Assembly (NCBI GenBank): GCA_964395715.1
Contig: CAYNAU010000002.1
Span: forward strand, 1-64,000
Length of the DNA stretch: 64,000 nucleotides
DNA from: Porticoccus sp964395715
GTDB lineage: Bacteria; Pseudomonadota; Gammaproteobacteria; Pseudomonadales; Porticoccaceae
Direction: 5' to 3'
The notes beneath the pieces were generated by a model, which worked only from the letters and a program-made list of their open reading frames with translations, ran no database searches and was not told the DNA's origin. Below are positions 52,810 through 61,661 of this stretch, piece after piece. Made by a program: the position numbers and the translations under genes. Each line of letters starts with the position of its first letter. The stretch's first letter is position 1.

Positions 52810-53976
52810 ATGAACCTACACGAATATCAGGCAAAGCAGCTTTTTGCTGAGTACGGCCTTCCAGTGTCGCAAGGTGTAGCGGCGGAAACCGTGCATGAGG
52901 CTGTTGCTGCGGCCGATATCATCGGCGGTGGTCGCTGGGTTGTTAAAGCCCAGGTACACGCTGGTGGTCGCGGCAAGGCAGGTGGCGTCAAACTGGTCAC
53001 CTCCAAAGCGGAAATCGAAGAGTTTGCGCGCCAGTGGCTGGGCAATCGTCTGGTGACCTACCAGACAGATGCCAATGGACAGCCCGTCAGTCGCATTCTG
53101 GTTGAGTCCTGTACCAATATTGCGCAGGAACTGTATTTGGGCGCTGTTATCGATCGATCTACCCGTCGCATCGTGTTTATGGCCTCCACTGAAGGTGGTG
53201 TTGAGATTGAGAAGGTGGCAGAAGAAACACCGGAGAAAATTCTCAAGGCCGTTATTGACCCCCTGACCGGTGCACAGCCCTACCAGGCGCGTGAACTTGG
53301 TTTCAAATTGGGTTTGAATCCTGATCAGATCAAGCAGTTCACCAAACTGTTTCTGGGATTGGCAAAGCTGTTCCAGGACTATGACCTGGCCCTGTTGGAA
53401 ATCAACCCTCTGGTCATTACCGATGAAGGCAACCTCCATTGCCTGGACGGTAAGATCAATATTGACGGCAATGCCATGTACCGTCAGCGCAAGCTGCAGG
53501 ACATGCACGATCCTTCCCAGGATGACGCCCGTGAAGCGCACGCTGCCAAGTGGGATCTGAACTACGTTGCCCTGGATGGCAATATTGGCTGTATGGTCAA
53601 TGGAGCCGGGTTGGCCATGGGAACCATGGACATTGTCAAACTTCACGGCGGACAACCTGCCAACTTCCTTGATGTGGGCGGCGGCGCGACAAAAGAGCGT
53701 GTTGTTGAGGCATTTAAGATCATTCTTTCAGACGAGAAAGTTCAGGCGGTTCTGATCAATATCTTTGGCGGTATCGTGCGCTGTGACCTGATCGCTGAAG
53801 GCGTGATGGGCGCTGTAGAAGAAGTGGGCGTAAAAGTACCGGTTGTGGTCCGCCTTGAAGGTAACAACGCTGAACTGGGTTCAAAGATTCTGGCAGATAG
53901 CGGTTTGAACATCATCGCCGCAACCAGCCTGACTGATGCAGCCCAGCAAGTGGTAAAAGCAGCGGAGGGCAACTAG
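52810..53976 (+). CDS. sucC: succinyl-CoA synthetase beta subunit
   Basis: A 388-residue ATP-grasp subunit. MNLHEYQAKQLFAEYGLPVS is the family start, KAQVHAGGRGKAGGVKL binds the nucleotide, LLEINPLVIT is the metal site and DVGGGATKERVVEAF plus NIFGGIVRCDLIAEG form the ligase interface. With SucD it makes ATP from succinyl-CoA. sucD starts two bases after its stop. Confidence 0.97.
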   Translation: MNLHEYQAKQLFAEYGLPVSQGVAAETVHEAVAAADIIGGGRWVVKAQVHAGGRGKAGGVKLVTSKAEIEEFARQWLGNRLVTYQTDANGQPVSRILVESCTNIAQELYLGAVIDRSTRRIVFMASTEGGVEIEKVAEETPEKILKAVIDPLTGAQPYQARELGFKLGLNPDQIKQFTKLFLGLAKLFQDYDLALLEINPLVITDEGNLHCLDGKINIDGNAMYRQRKLQDMHDPSQDDAREAHAAKWDLNYVALDGNIGCMVNGAGLAMGTMDIVKLHGGQPANFLDVGGGATKERVVEAFKIILSDEKVQAVLINIFGGIVRCDLIAEGVMGAVEEVGVKVPVVVRLEGNNAELGSKILADSGLNIIAATSLTDAAQQVVKAAEGN

Positions 53977-53978
53977 TA

Positions 53979-54851
53979 ATGTCTATCCTGATTAACAAAT
54001 CAACCAAAGTTATCTGCCAGGGTATTACTGGCGGCCAGGGAACCTTCCACACCGAACAGGCCATTGAGTATGGTACGCAGATGGTTGGTGGCGTAACCCC
54101 GGGTAAAGGCGGCACTACGCACCTCGGCCTGCCGGTTTTCAATACCGTGGCTGATGCCGTTGCCGAAACCGGCGCGGAAGCCTCTGTTATTTATGTGCCG
54201 GCACCATTCTGTAAGGACTCGATTCTGGAAGCGGCCAATGCCGGTATCAAGCTGATTGTCTGTATTACAGAAGGTATTCCGACACTGGATATGCTGGAGT
54301 GTAAGGTCAAGTGCGATGAGCTTGGCGTACGCCTGATTGGCCCCAACTGCCCGGGTGTGATCACTCCCGGTGAATGTAAGATCGGTATTATGCCCGGTCA
54401 CATTCACTTGCCAGGCAAGGTCGGGATTGTTTCCCGCTCCGGAACTCTGACTTATGAGGCCGTGAAACAGACCACGGATTACGGGTTTGGTCAGTCAACC
54501 TGTGTCGGTATTGGTGGTGACCCGATTCCCGGCTCCAACTTTATCGATATCCTGGCGATGTTCGAGAAAGATCCTGCGACAGAAGCTATTGTGATGATTG
54601 GTGAAATTGGTGGTACTGCTGAAGAAGAAGCTGCGGCGTACATCAAGGCAAATGTCACTAAGCCTGTGGTTTCATACATCGCTGGTGTTACCGCACCTGC
54701 GGGCAAACGTATGGGCCATGCCGGCGCTATCATTGCTGGCGGCAAGGGCACTGCAGATGACAAATTCAAGGCTCTCGAAGATGCCGGTGTCAAGACTGTT
54801 CGCAGTCTGGCCGATATCGGTGATGGTCTGAAGGAAATTACTGGCTGGTAA
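53979..54851 (+). CDS. sucD: succinyl-CoA synthetase alpha subunit
   Basis: A 290-residue CoA-binding subunit. CQGITGGQGTFHTEQAI and VTPGKGGTTHLGLPVF bind CoA, and phospho-His247 is in GKRMGHAGAIIAGGKGT. It completes the TCA run of this locus. A terminator follows 19 bases later. Confidence 0.97.
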   Translation: MSILINKSTKVICQGITGGQGTFHTEQAIEYGTQMVGGVTPGKGGTTHLGLPVFNTVADAVAETGAEASVIYVPAPFCKDSILEAANAGIKLIVCITEGIPTLDMLECKVKCDELGVRLIGPNCPGVITPGECKIGIMPGHIHLPGKVGIVSRSGTLTYEAVKQTTDYGFGQSTCVGIGGDPIPGSNFIDILAMFEKDPATEAIVMIGEIGGTAEEEAAAYIKANVTKPVVSYIAGVTAPAGKRMGHAGAIIAGGKGTADDKFKALEDAGVKTVRSLADIGDGLKEITGW

Positions 54852-54870
54852 ACCGGCTGGTGTCATCGAT

Positions 54871-54899
54871 AAAAAGGCGGCCTCCGGGTCGCCTTTTTT
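54871..54899 (+). terminator. Rho-independent terminator after sucD
   Basis: AAAAAGGCG pairs with CGCCTTTTT, with a GC-rich inner part and a further T. It closes the suc transcript before htpG. Confidence 0.9.
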
Positions 54900-54950
54900 G
54901 TTTCTGGGATCGATTGCTTGTGGACCTGACTGACTTTTTTTACCTCTGAG

Positions 54951-54978
54951 GTTGAATTTGGCGTACTTGTCCCCACCT
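54951..54978 (+). promoter_or_regulatory. sigma-32 (heat-shock) type promoter for htpG
   Basis: GTTGAA (54951-54956) and CCCCACCT (54971-54978) are separated by 14 bases. This closely matches the heat-shock consensus CTTGAA-N13-15-CCCCATNT. It sits 45 bases before the htpG ATG, as expected for a classic heat-shock gene. Confidence 0.75.
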
Positions 54979-55022
54979 TTGTTTCATCCTAATAAACACA
55001 GATAAGGGAGACATTGAGAGCC

Positions 55023-56921
55023 ATGACAGTCGAGACCCACGGTTTCCAAACCGAAGCCAAGCAATTGCTTCACCTGATGATTCACTCGCTATACAGCAAC
55101 CGTGAAATCTTTCTTCGCGAACTGATATCCAATGCGTCGGATGCAGCTGACAAACTTCGCTTTGAAGCCCTGGCCGATGCCTCGCTGTATGACAATGACA
55201 GTGACCTGTGTATTCGTATCGATCTCAACCCGGATGACGGTATCGTCACTATCCACGATAACGGTGTGGGTATGTCCAAGGAAGAAGTCATAGAGAACCT
55301 GGGGACCATCGCAAAATCTGGAACTTCACAGTTCCTGCAGGGCTTGTCTGGCGACCAGCGAAAAGATGCACAGCTGATTGGACAATTCGGTGTGGGTTTT
55401 TATTCGGCATTCATCGTTGCTGATAAAGTGGTGGTTGAAACCCGTCGTGCGGGAGCAGCAGCTGACCAGGCAGTGTGCTGGACCTGTGAGGGTGAGGCCG
55501 AATACACCATTGAGGATATCGAGAAGCAGGATCGTGGTACAAGCATCACCCTGTACCTCAAGGATGATGCTCTGGAGTTTGCCAGCGACCTGAGAGTTCG
55601 CAGCATCGTCAAAAAATATTCTGACCACATCGGCATTCCTGTGGCACTTCGTAAACGGGCGGATGAGCAGGATAAAGAGTCCGATGAGCCGACCTACGAC
55701 TACGACACAATCAATAACGCGACGGCGCTTTGGACCCGTCCGCGTAGTGAAATCAAGGATGATGAATACCAGGAATTTTACAAACATATCTGCCATGACT
55801 TTGTGACACCCCTGGCGTGGAGCCACAACCGGGTAGAAGGCAAGCTCGACTACACTAGCCTGCTGTATGTGCCTGGCCATGCCCCGTTTGACCTGTATAA
55901 CCGCGAGGTGTCCAGGGGCCTGAAACTGTATATTCAGCGCACGTTCATTATGGACGACGCCTCTCAATTCCTGCCTTCCTACTTGCGTTTCATTCGTGGC
56001 GTGCTGGACTCAAACGATCTGCCGTTAAATGTGTCCCGGGAAATTCTGCAACACAGCCCCGCGGTGGACAGCATTCGCTCGGCGCTGGTGAAGCGTATTC
56101 TGGATATGCTGGAAAAAATGGCCAAGGAATCCTCCGATGACTACCGCACTTTCTGGCGCGAGTTCGGTGCAGTGCTGAAAGAGGGGCCCGCTGAAGATTT
56201 CGCCAACAAGGAGCGCATTGCCGGTCTGTTCCGGTTTGTCACCACAAAAACCGAGGGCGATGAAGCGGCGGATTCACTGGCAGATTATGTTTCGCGTATG
56301 AAAGATGGCCAGGAGAAGATTTATTTCCTGGTGGCAGACAACCTGACCAGCGCCCGCAACAGTGCCTATCTGGAAGCCTTCCGTAAAAATGATATTGAAG
56401 TTCTGTTACTGACCGACCGTCTTGATGAATGGACAATTGCCCATGTTGGAGAGTTTGAAGGCAAGGAATTGAAAGATATTACCAAGGGTGAGCTTGAAGA
56501 CAGCCTGTTTGCCGACGATGCCGATACTGAAGAAAAAGCCGATAAAAAAGACTCTTCGTCGTCAGAGGCTATTGAGAAAATCGGCAACCTCCTCAAGGAT
56601 AAGGTGGAAAGTGTCAGGGAGACGCGTCGTCTCACCGACTCGCCGGCCTGTCTGGTTTATGCGGAAGATGCCTTAAGTCCTCATATGAGAAAGATGATGG
56701 AAGCTGCGGGTCAGAAAGTGCCTGCTGACAAGCCGGTGCTTGAAATTAACGCTTCGCACCCGTTGGTTCGCCAGTTGGGTACTGAGAGTGACGAACAGCG
56801 CTCCGCTGAATTGACAGGACTGCTTTATGACCAGGCTGTTCTCTCAGCGGGTGAGCAACTGGAAAACCCCGCGCTATTTGTGAAACGACTTAATCAGTTG
56901 TTGTTTGAAGGTGCCGCGTAG
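55023..56921 (+). CDS. htpG: chaperone HtpG (Hsp90)
   Basis: A 632-residue bacterial Hsp90. The GHKL ATPase domain is clear: HGFQTEAKQLLHLMIHSLYSNREIF, then ELISNASDAADKLRF with the Asn/Asp, DNGVGMSKEEV, and GQFGVGFYSAFIVADKV. The middle domain with FDLYNREVSRGLKLYI and the C-terminal dimer domain follow. I chose the ATG at 55023 by comparison with the family; a TTG three codons earlier is an alternative. A heat-shock type promoter precedes it. Confidence 0.97.
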   Translation: MTVETHGFQTEAKQLLHLMIHSLYSNREIFLRELISNASDAADKLRFEALADASLYDNDSDLCIRIDLNPDDGIVTIHDNGVGMSKEEVIENLGTIAKSGTSQFLQGLSGDQRKDAQLIGQFGVGFYSAFIVADKVVVETRRAGAAADQAVCWTCEGEAEYTIEDIEKQDRGTSITLYLKDDALEFASDLRVRSIVKKYSDHIGIPVALRKRADEQDKESDEPTYDYDTINNATALWTRPRSEIKDDEYQEFYKHICHDFVTPLAWSHNRVEGKLDYTSLLYVPGHAPFDLYNREVSRGLKLYIQRTFIMDDASQFLPSYLRFIRGVLDSNDLPLNVSREILQHSPAVDSIRSALVKRILDMLEKMAKESSDDYRTFWREFGAVLKEGPAEDFANKERIAGLFRFVTTKTEGDEAADSLADYVSRMKDGQEKIYFLVADNLTSARNSAYLEAFRKNDIEVLLLTDRLDEWTIAHVGEFEGKELKDITKGELEDSLFADDADTEEKADKKDSSSSEAIEKIGNLLKDKVESVRETRRLTDSPACLVYAEDALSPHMRKMMEAAGQKVPADKPVLEINASHPLVRQLGTESDEQRSAELTGLLYDQAVLSAGEQLENPALFVKRLNQLLFEGAA

Positions 56922-56977
56922 CTTCCTGGCGGTGATTCCACCTATAATCTTCGGATGACTCACCGCGAAGTAGATAC

Positions 56978-57994
56978 ATGGCAACAGCAACAAAAATAGC
57001 CGTTCTTGGCGGTGGCAGCTTTGGTACTGCCATCGCCAATATGATTGCAGCCAATGGCCATGACGTGACCTTGTGGATGCGTGATAGGGACAATGTTGAG
57101 CAATGTGCCCGGCTGCATGAAAACAGCAATTATCTGCCGGGTTACCGGCTGGATGACAACCTGAAATTCTCAAGTAACCTGGAGCAGACGTTACTGGGTT
57201 GCCAGGTTGTCTTTTTTTCCGTGCCCAGCAAGGCATTCCGTGATATAGCCCATCAGGCGAAACCTTTTCTTTCCCCCGGCACGATAGCGATCAGTACCGC
57301 CAAGGGTATTGAAGCCAACACCTTCAAGCTGATGAGTGAAATCCTGGAGGAGGAACTGCCCCAGGTCAGGGTAGGTGTCATCAGCGGCCCTAACCTGGCC
57401 AAGGAAATCGCCAAAAAAGCCATCACCGCCACGGTTATTGCCAGTGATGACAGTGAACTCTGTAAAACTGTTCAATGTTTGTTGGGTTCCCGCTACTTTC
57501 GGGTCTATGCCAATCGTGACCGTTTCGGGGTTGAGCTGGCGGGGGCATTGAAAAATATCTACGCGATAGCCGCGGGCATGGCTGCGGCAATGCAGATGGG
57601 CCAAAACACCATCAGTGTACTGATTACCCGTAGTCTGGCTGAAATGAGCCGTTTTGCCGCTAAATTGGGTGCCAATCCCATGACCTTTCTTGGCCTCAGT
57701 GGTGTCGGTGATTTGTTTGTTACCTGCACCTCGCCACTCAGTCGTAATTTTCAAGTGGGTTATGCCCTTGGTGAAGGCCTGGAGCTGGAGGCAGCCGTGG
57801 CGAAGGTCGGGCAGGTTGCAGAAGGTATCAATACCACCCGGATTATCAAGGAAGAGGCTGAGCAACTGGGTATTTACATGCCGTTGGTCAGTGCACTCTA
57901 CGAAACCATGTTCAACCAGAGGCCGGTCAGCGAAGTGCTGAGTAGTTTGATGCTGGCAGAACAGAGTACCGATGTGGAATTTTTTGCGGAGTGA
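56978..57994 (+). CDS. gpsA: glycerol-3-phosphate dehydrogenase [NAD(P)+]
   Basis: A 338-residue enzyme that makes sn-glycerol-3-phosphate for phospholipid synthesis. NAD(P)-binding LGGGSFGTAIANM is at 9-21, SGPNLAKEIA follows, the catalytic Lys lies in LAGALKNIYAIAAGM and GLSGVGDLFVTCTSPLSRNF is diagnostic. TATAAT at 56943-56948 lies 30 bases before the ATG and may be its -10 element. The DUF4389 gene starts just after the stop. Confidence 0.97.
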   Translation: MATATKIAVLGGGSFGTAIANMIAANGHDVTLWMRDRDNVEQCARLHENSNYLPGYRLDDNLKFSSNLEQTLLGCQVVFFSVPSKAFRDIAHQAKPFLSPGTIAISTAKGIEANTFKLMSEILEEELPQVRVGVISGPNLAKEIAKKAITATVIASDDSELCKTVQCLLGSRYFRVYANRDRFGVELAGALKNIYAIAAGMAAAMQMGQNTISVLITRSLAEMSRFAAKLGANPMTFLGLSGVGDLFVTCTSPLSRNFQVGYALGEGLELEAAVAKVGQVAEGINTTRIIKEEAEQLGIYMPLVSALYETMFNQRPVSEVLSSLMLAEQSTDVEFFAE

Positions 57995-57999
57995 ATGCC

Positions 58000-58419
58000 A
58001 TGAATGATGAGACTAAAGCGAACCTATTAAATCCCGACACCTGGATTCGTCTTCTTTACATGATCCTGTTTGCCCTGTTGCTGGTGTTGGCGCGGCTCGT
58101 CATTCTCGCGATCGCTGTGTTGCAGTTTATTTTTGTCCTGGTGACGGCAAAACCGAACACTTCACTGCTGGAGCTGGGACAGGGTGTGTCCAAGTGGGCG
58201 TTGCAGGCTTTTCTGTTTCTGACCTATAACAGTGACGAGAAACCATACCCGTTCACGGATTGGCCAGAGACTCAGGTTATTGAGCCTCAGGAACCCCCGA
58301 GGAGCAGGGAAGATGTACAACCTGTGGTACCCGCCGCCAACAGCTCTGAAGATGTGCCTTCGTTTATCACGCCTTCAGAGGGAGAAAAGGATACTCCCGA
58401 GGGTAGCCCCAAGGCCTAG
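58000..58419 (+). CDS. DUF4389 membrane protein
   Basis: A 139-residue protein with one long hydrophobic stretch (about 18-50, RLLYMILFALLLVLARLVILAIAVLQFIFVLV written here only in outline) that may form one or two helices, then the conserved LLELGQGVSKWALQAFLFLTYNSDEKPYPFTDWP region of the DUF4389 family and a disordered Pro/Ser/Glu tail. Function unknown. I chose the ATG at 58000, with GGAG nine bases upstream; an earlier GTG overlaps the gpsA stop. It is followed by sixA with a one-base overlap. Confidence 0.85.
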   Translation: MNDETKANLLNPDTWIRLLYMILFALLLVLARLVILAIAVLQFIFVLVTAKPNTSLLELGQGVSKWALQAFLFLTYNSDEKPYPFTDWPETQVIEPQEPPRSREDVQPVVPAANSSEDVPSFITPSEGEKDTPEGSPKA

Positions 58420-58877
58420 TGGTGCTGATTTACCTGTTGCGGCACGGCGATGCTCCCTACGACCAGATTCGAGGTGAACGGGCGCTGTCCCAGCGCGGCC
58501 ATGACGATACCAGAGCCGTTCTCAACCAACACCTGGACGACTTGCAGAGCCTGGACCTGATACTTTGTAGCCCGGTTCTACGAGCCCGGCAAACACTCAG
58601 TGTTCTGCAGGAAACGCTGTCTTACCAGGGTGATTTGCTGTTTGAGGATGTGTTGCGATCTGAAGCCAGCCTGTCAGCGGTGGAGGCCTGTGTGGACAAA
58701 CTCCAGGCCCGCTCTCTTTTGCTGCTGAGCCATCAACCATTGATTGGCAAGATGCTGGAGTATCTCACTGACGAACCAGGGCTCGGCTGGTCTATGACCA
58801 CAAGTAGCCTGGCTTGTCTGGATGCGATGGCTTTTGGACGAGGGGCCGCAGAGCTGCGTTGGCTCACCCAGCCCTGA
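58419..58877 (+). CDS. sixA: phosphohistidine phosphatase SixA
   Basis: A 152-residue histidine phosphatase of the RHG family, removing phosphate from His on phosphotransfer proteins. LLRHGDAP carries catalytic His9, SPVLRARQTL has the second Arg, and LLLSHQPLIGKML holds the other His. It lacks the longer insertions of phosphoglycerate mutase. The start is GTG at 58419, overlapping the DUF4389 stop, so gpsA-DUF4389-sixA is probably one operon. It is convergent with folE. Confidence 0.92.
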   Translation: MVLIYLLRHGDAPYDQIRGERALSQRGHDDTRAVLNQHLDDLQSLDLILCSPVLRARQTLSVLQETLSYQGDLLFEDVLRSEASLSAVEACVDKLQARSLLLLSHQPLIGKMLEYLTDEPGLGWSMTTSSLACLDAMAFGRGAAELRWLTQP

Positions 58878-58889
58878 CGGCATTCGTGT

Positions 58890-59510
58890 TCAGCAACCGA
58901 TAAGCGACAGGAATTCGTTGCGTGTAGCCTGGTTTTCCCGGAATGCCCCCAGCATGGCAGAGGTCTTCATCAGGGAGTTCTGTTTTTCCACGCCGCGCAT
59001 CATCATACACATGTGTTTGGCTTCAATGATGACAGCTACCCCTTGGGCTCCGGTAACGGATTCAATGGTATTGGCAATCTGCGTGACCAGCGTTTCCTGA
59101 ATCTGCAGGCGGCGGGCAAACATGTCGACAATACGGGCAACTTTCGACAGACCCAGAACAACGCCATCCGGAATATAGGCGACATGGCATTTGCCAATAA
59201 ATGGTAGCAGGTGGTGCTCACACAGAGAGTAGAGCTCAATGTCTTTTACGATCACCATTTCATTGGCGTCCGAGGGAAACAGGGCATCGTTAATAACGTC
59301 ATCCAGCTTCTGGTGATAACCCTTGGTCATGAACTCAAATGCCTTGGCGGCGCGTTGCGGGGTGTCTACCAGCCCCGGACGTGATACGTCCTCGCCAATG
59401 GACTCTAGGATCTGGGTGTAGCAGTCGGCAATATTCACAGTTTGTCTCGGTTTCAACACGAAGTCTTCGGTGCATAACCCTACGTCAGGGACTGAGAAAC
59501 GTAAAGCCAT
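58890..59510 (-). CDS. folE: GTP cyclohydrolase I FolE
   Basis: A 206-residue enzyme that turns GTP into dihydroneopterin triphosphate, the first step to folate. Zinc ligands are C97 and H100 (LCEHHLLPF) and C168 (AKHMCMMMRG); QETLVTQIANTI is conserved. The N-terminus has about 24 residues more than the core; a GTG at codon 25 (VNIADCYTQIL) could be the real start. It diverges from prmB across fewer than 30 bases. Confidence 0.94.
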   Translation of the reverse strand: MALRFSVPDVGLCTEDFVLKPRQTVNIADCYTQILESIGEDVSRPGLVDTPQRAAKAFEFMTKGYHQKLDDVINDALFPSDANEMVIVKDIELYSLCEHHLLPFIGKCHVAYIPDGVVLGLSKVARIVDMFARRLQIQETLVTQIANTIESVTGAQGVAVIIEAKHMCMMMRGVEKQNSLMKTSAMLGAFRENQATRNEFLSLIGC

Positions 59511-59538
59511 TTGTGGTGCTGCTGGTTACAATAGCCCG

Positions 59539-60450
59539 ATGAGTAATCCACCGAAAAATCCCTGTACTGTGGGCGAGGCCATCCGCTATGGAGCCGAGCA
59601 GTTTGATGGTGAGGGCCTGTATTTTGGCCACGGCACAGACAATGCCTGGGACGAGTCACTATTCCTGGTGTTGCATTGCCTGTCGTTACCCTGGGATGTT
59701 GATCCTTCTGTTCAGGAACAGCAGCTTACAGAAGACGAATGGGGCGATATACAGGCTCTTTTTGAGCGCCGTATGAGGGAGCGCATACCGGCAGCCTATC
59801 TGATTGGCGAGGCCTGGTTTGCCAGCGTGCCTTTCTTCGTGGATTCGAGGGTGCTGGTGCCTCGATCCCCCATTGCGGAACTCATTGAGAATGAGTTCCA
59901 CCCCTGGCTGACTGAAGCTCCGGATAGCATTCTTGACCTGTGCACCGGAAGTGGCTGTATCGGTATTGCCTGTGCACTCTATCTGGAGAGGGCAAGGGTG
60001 ACATTGAGTGATATTTCACATGAAGCACTTGCTGTGGCCGAAAAAAATATTGCTCGTTATGGTCTGCAAGAAAGAGTCACTGTCATTGAGTCAGACTTGT
60101 TTGACGAACTGGGGTCACAACGCTTTGACCTGATTGTCAGCAATCCACCCTATGTCGATGCTAAAGATATCGCTTCAATGCCGGATGAATATCACCATGA
60201 ACCTGCAATCGGTCTGGCATCGGGTAATGATGGGCTCGACTTTACGCGGCGATTGCTGGTTCAGGCCGAAAGCCATCTTACCGCGAAGGGCGTATTGATC
60301 GTAGAAGTGGGAAATTCCTGGGAAGCGCTGGAAGAGACCTACCCACAGGTACCATTCCTGTGGCTGGAATTTGAGCATGGTGGTCACGGTGTTTTTATGC
60401 TGACGGCGCTACAACTCCGGGAATATCGATCGGCACTGTGCCCCGCGTGA
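59539..60450 (+). CDS. prmB: ribosomal protein uL3 N5-glutamine methyltransferase PrmB
   Basis: A 303-residue SAM-dependent methyltransferase that modifies Gln150 of ribosomal protein L3. SAM-binding DLCTGSGCIGIACAL is in the middle and the catalytic NPPY is in IVSNPPYVDAKD; the rest (GEAWFASVPFFVDSRVLVPRSP) is typical of PrmB rather than PrmC. I chose the ATG at 59539; the open frame runs 23 codons further up through the folE promoter area. aroC follows 101 bases later, a known pairing. Confidence 0.94.
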   Translation: MSNPPKNPCTVGEAIRYGAEQFDGEGLYFGHGTDNAWDESLFLVLHCLSLPWDVDPSVQEQQLTEDEWGDIQALFERRMRERIPAAYLIGEAWFASVPFFVDSRVLVPRSPIAELIENEFHPWLTEAPDSILDLCTGSGCIGIACALYLERARVTLSDISHEALAVAEKNIARYGLQERVTVIESDLFDELGSQRFDLIVSNPPYVDAKDIASMPDEYHHEPAIGLASGNDGLDFTRRLLVQAESHLTAKGVLIVEVGNSWEALEETYPQVPFLWLEFEHGGHGVFMLTALQLREYRSALCPA

Positions 60451-60551
60451 GACATCGCCGGTAGCTTCGTATAAAATTCGCCTCTTTGCGGGGCACATGC
60501 TTATCGGTCTGCGTGTCAGTGTGGTCTCTGTTAACTGGAACTGGGAATCTT

Positions 60552-61655
60552 ATGTCGGGTAATAGCATAGGCAAACTTTTCACCGTGACGACATTTGGCG
60601 AAAGCCACGGTCTGGCATTGGGTTGTATCGTTGATGGCTGTCCGCCCGGGTTGGCATTGACTGAAGAGGATATGCAGCGCGATCTGGATCGTCGCAAACC
60701 TGGTCAGTCCCGTTACACTACCCAACGCCGCGAACAGGACCAGGTAAAAATTCTGTCTGGCGTGTTTGAAGGTAAAACCACAGGGTGCCCCATTGGTCTG
60801 ATCATCGAAAATACGGATCAGCGCTCCAAGGACTACTCCAATATCAAGGACCAGTTCCGCCCGGCCCATGCGGATTACACCTATTTTCAAAAGTACGGCA
60901 TTCGCGATTACCGCGGTGGTGGACGCTCGTCAGCCCGGGAAACCGCCATGCGGGTGGCAGCAGGCGCAATTGCCAAGAAATACCTGAAAGCGATTGCCGG
61001 TATTGAAGTGCGCGGTTACCTGTCCCAGCTTGGCCCTATCAAGGTAGAACAAGTACTGCTCGATGAGGTGGAAAACAATCCCTTCTTTTGCCCTGACCCG
61101 GACAAGGTGCCTGAAATGGAAACCTACATGCAGCAGTTGCAAAAGGACGGCGACTCAGTAGGGGCAAAGATTACCGTGGTTGCCAGCAATGTGCCGCCTG
61201 GCCTGGGTGAGCCCATCTTTGATCGTCTCGATGCCGAGATTGCCCACAGTCTGATGAGTATCAACGCCGTGAAAGGTGTTGAAATCGGGGCAGGGTTTGA
61301 TGCGGTAGCCCAAAAAGGAACCGAGCACCGGGATGAAATAACCCCGGAAGGCTTTCAGTCCAATAATGCTGGTGGGATTCTGGGGGGTATTTCATCCGGT
61401 CAGAACATTATTGCTCACCTGGCGTTAAAGCCCACCAGTAGTTTACGTATTCCCGGAAACTCCGTTGATGTTCACGGCAACCCCATTGAGGTGGTGACTA
61501 CAGGGCGTCACGACCCCTGTGTGGGTATTCGGGCCACTCCCATCGCGGAGGCCATGCTGGCGATTACGCTCATGGATCACCTGATGCGTCATCGTGCACA
61601 GAACCTGCACGTGGATACTGGACTGGAGCCGATCCCCGCCGGTAAAGGCAGCTGA
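60552..61655 (+). CDS. aroC: chorismate synthase
   Basis: A 367-residue FMN enzyme that makes chorismate from EPSP, the last common step to aromatic amino acids and folate. The three family signatures are present: GESHGLALGCIVDGCPPG, the RPAHADYTYFQKYG / GRSSARETAMRVAAGA region, and RHDPCVGIRATPIAEAM. I chose the ATG at 60552 (MSGNSIGKLF); an open frame 22 codons upstream is not supported. The MFS gene starts six bases after the stop. Confidence 0.97.
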   Translation: MSGNSIGKLFTVTTFGESHGLALGCIVDGCPPGLALTEEDMQRDLDRRKPGQSRYTTQRREQDQVKILSGVFEGKTTGCPIGLIIENTDQRSKDYSNIKDQFRPAHADYTYFQKYGIRDYRGGGRSSARETAMRVAAGAIAKKYLKAIAGIEVRGYLSQLGPIKVEQVLLDEVENNPFFCPDPDKVPEMETYMQQLQKDGDSVGAKITVVASNVPPGLGEPIFDRLDAEIAHSLMSINAVKGVEIGAGFDAVAQKGTEHRDEITPEGFQSNNAGGILGGISSGQNIIAHLALKPTSSLRIPGNSVDVHGNPIEVVTTGRHDPCVGIRATPIAEAMLAITLMDHLMRHRAQNLHVDTGLEPIPAGKGS

Positions 61656-61661
61656 TACCCC

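Noticed and set aside
59526..59541. TACAAT just before the prmB ATG, suggesting a leaderless transcript
   Set aside because: No -35 match at the proper distance; prmB could equally start from another promoter.
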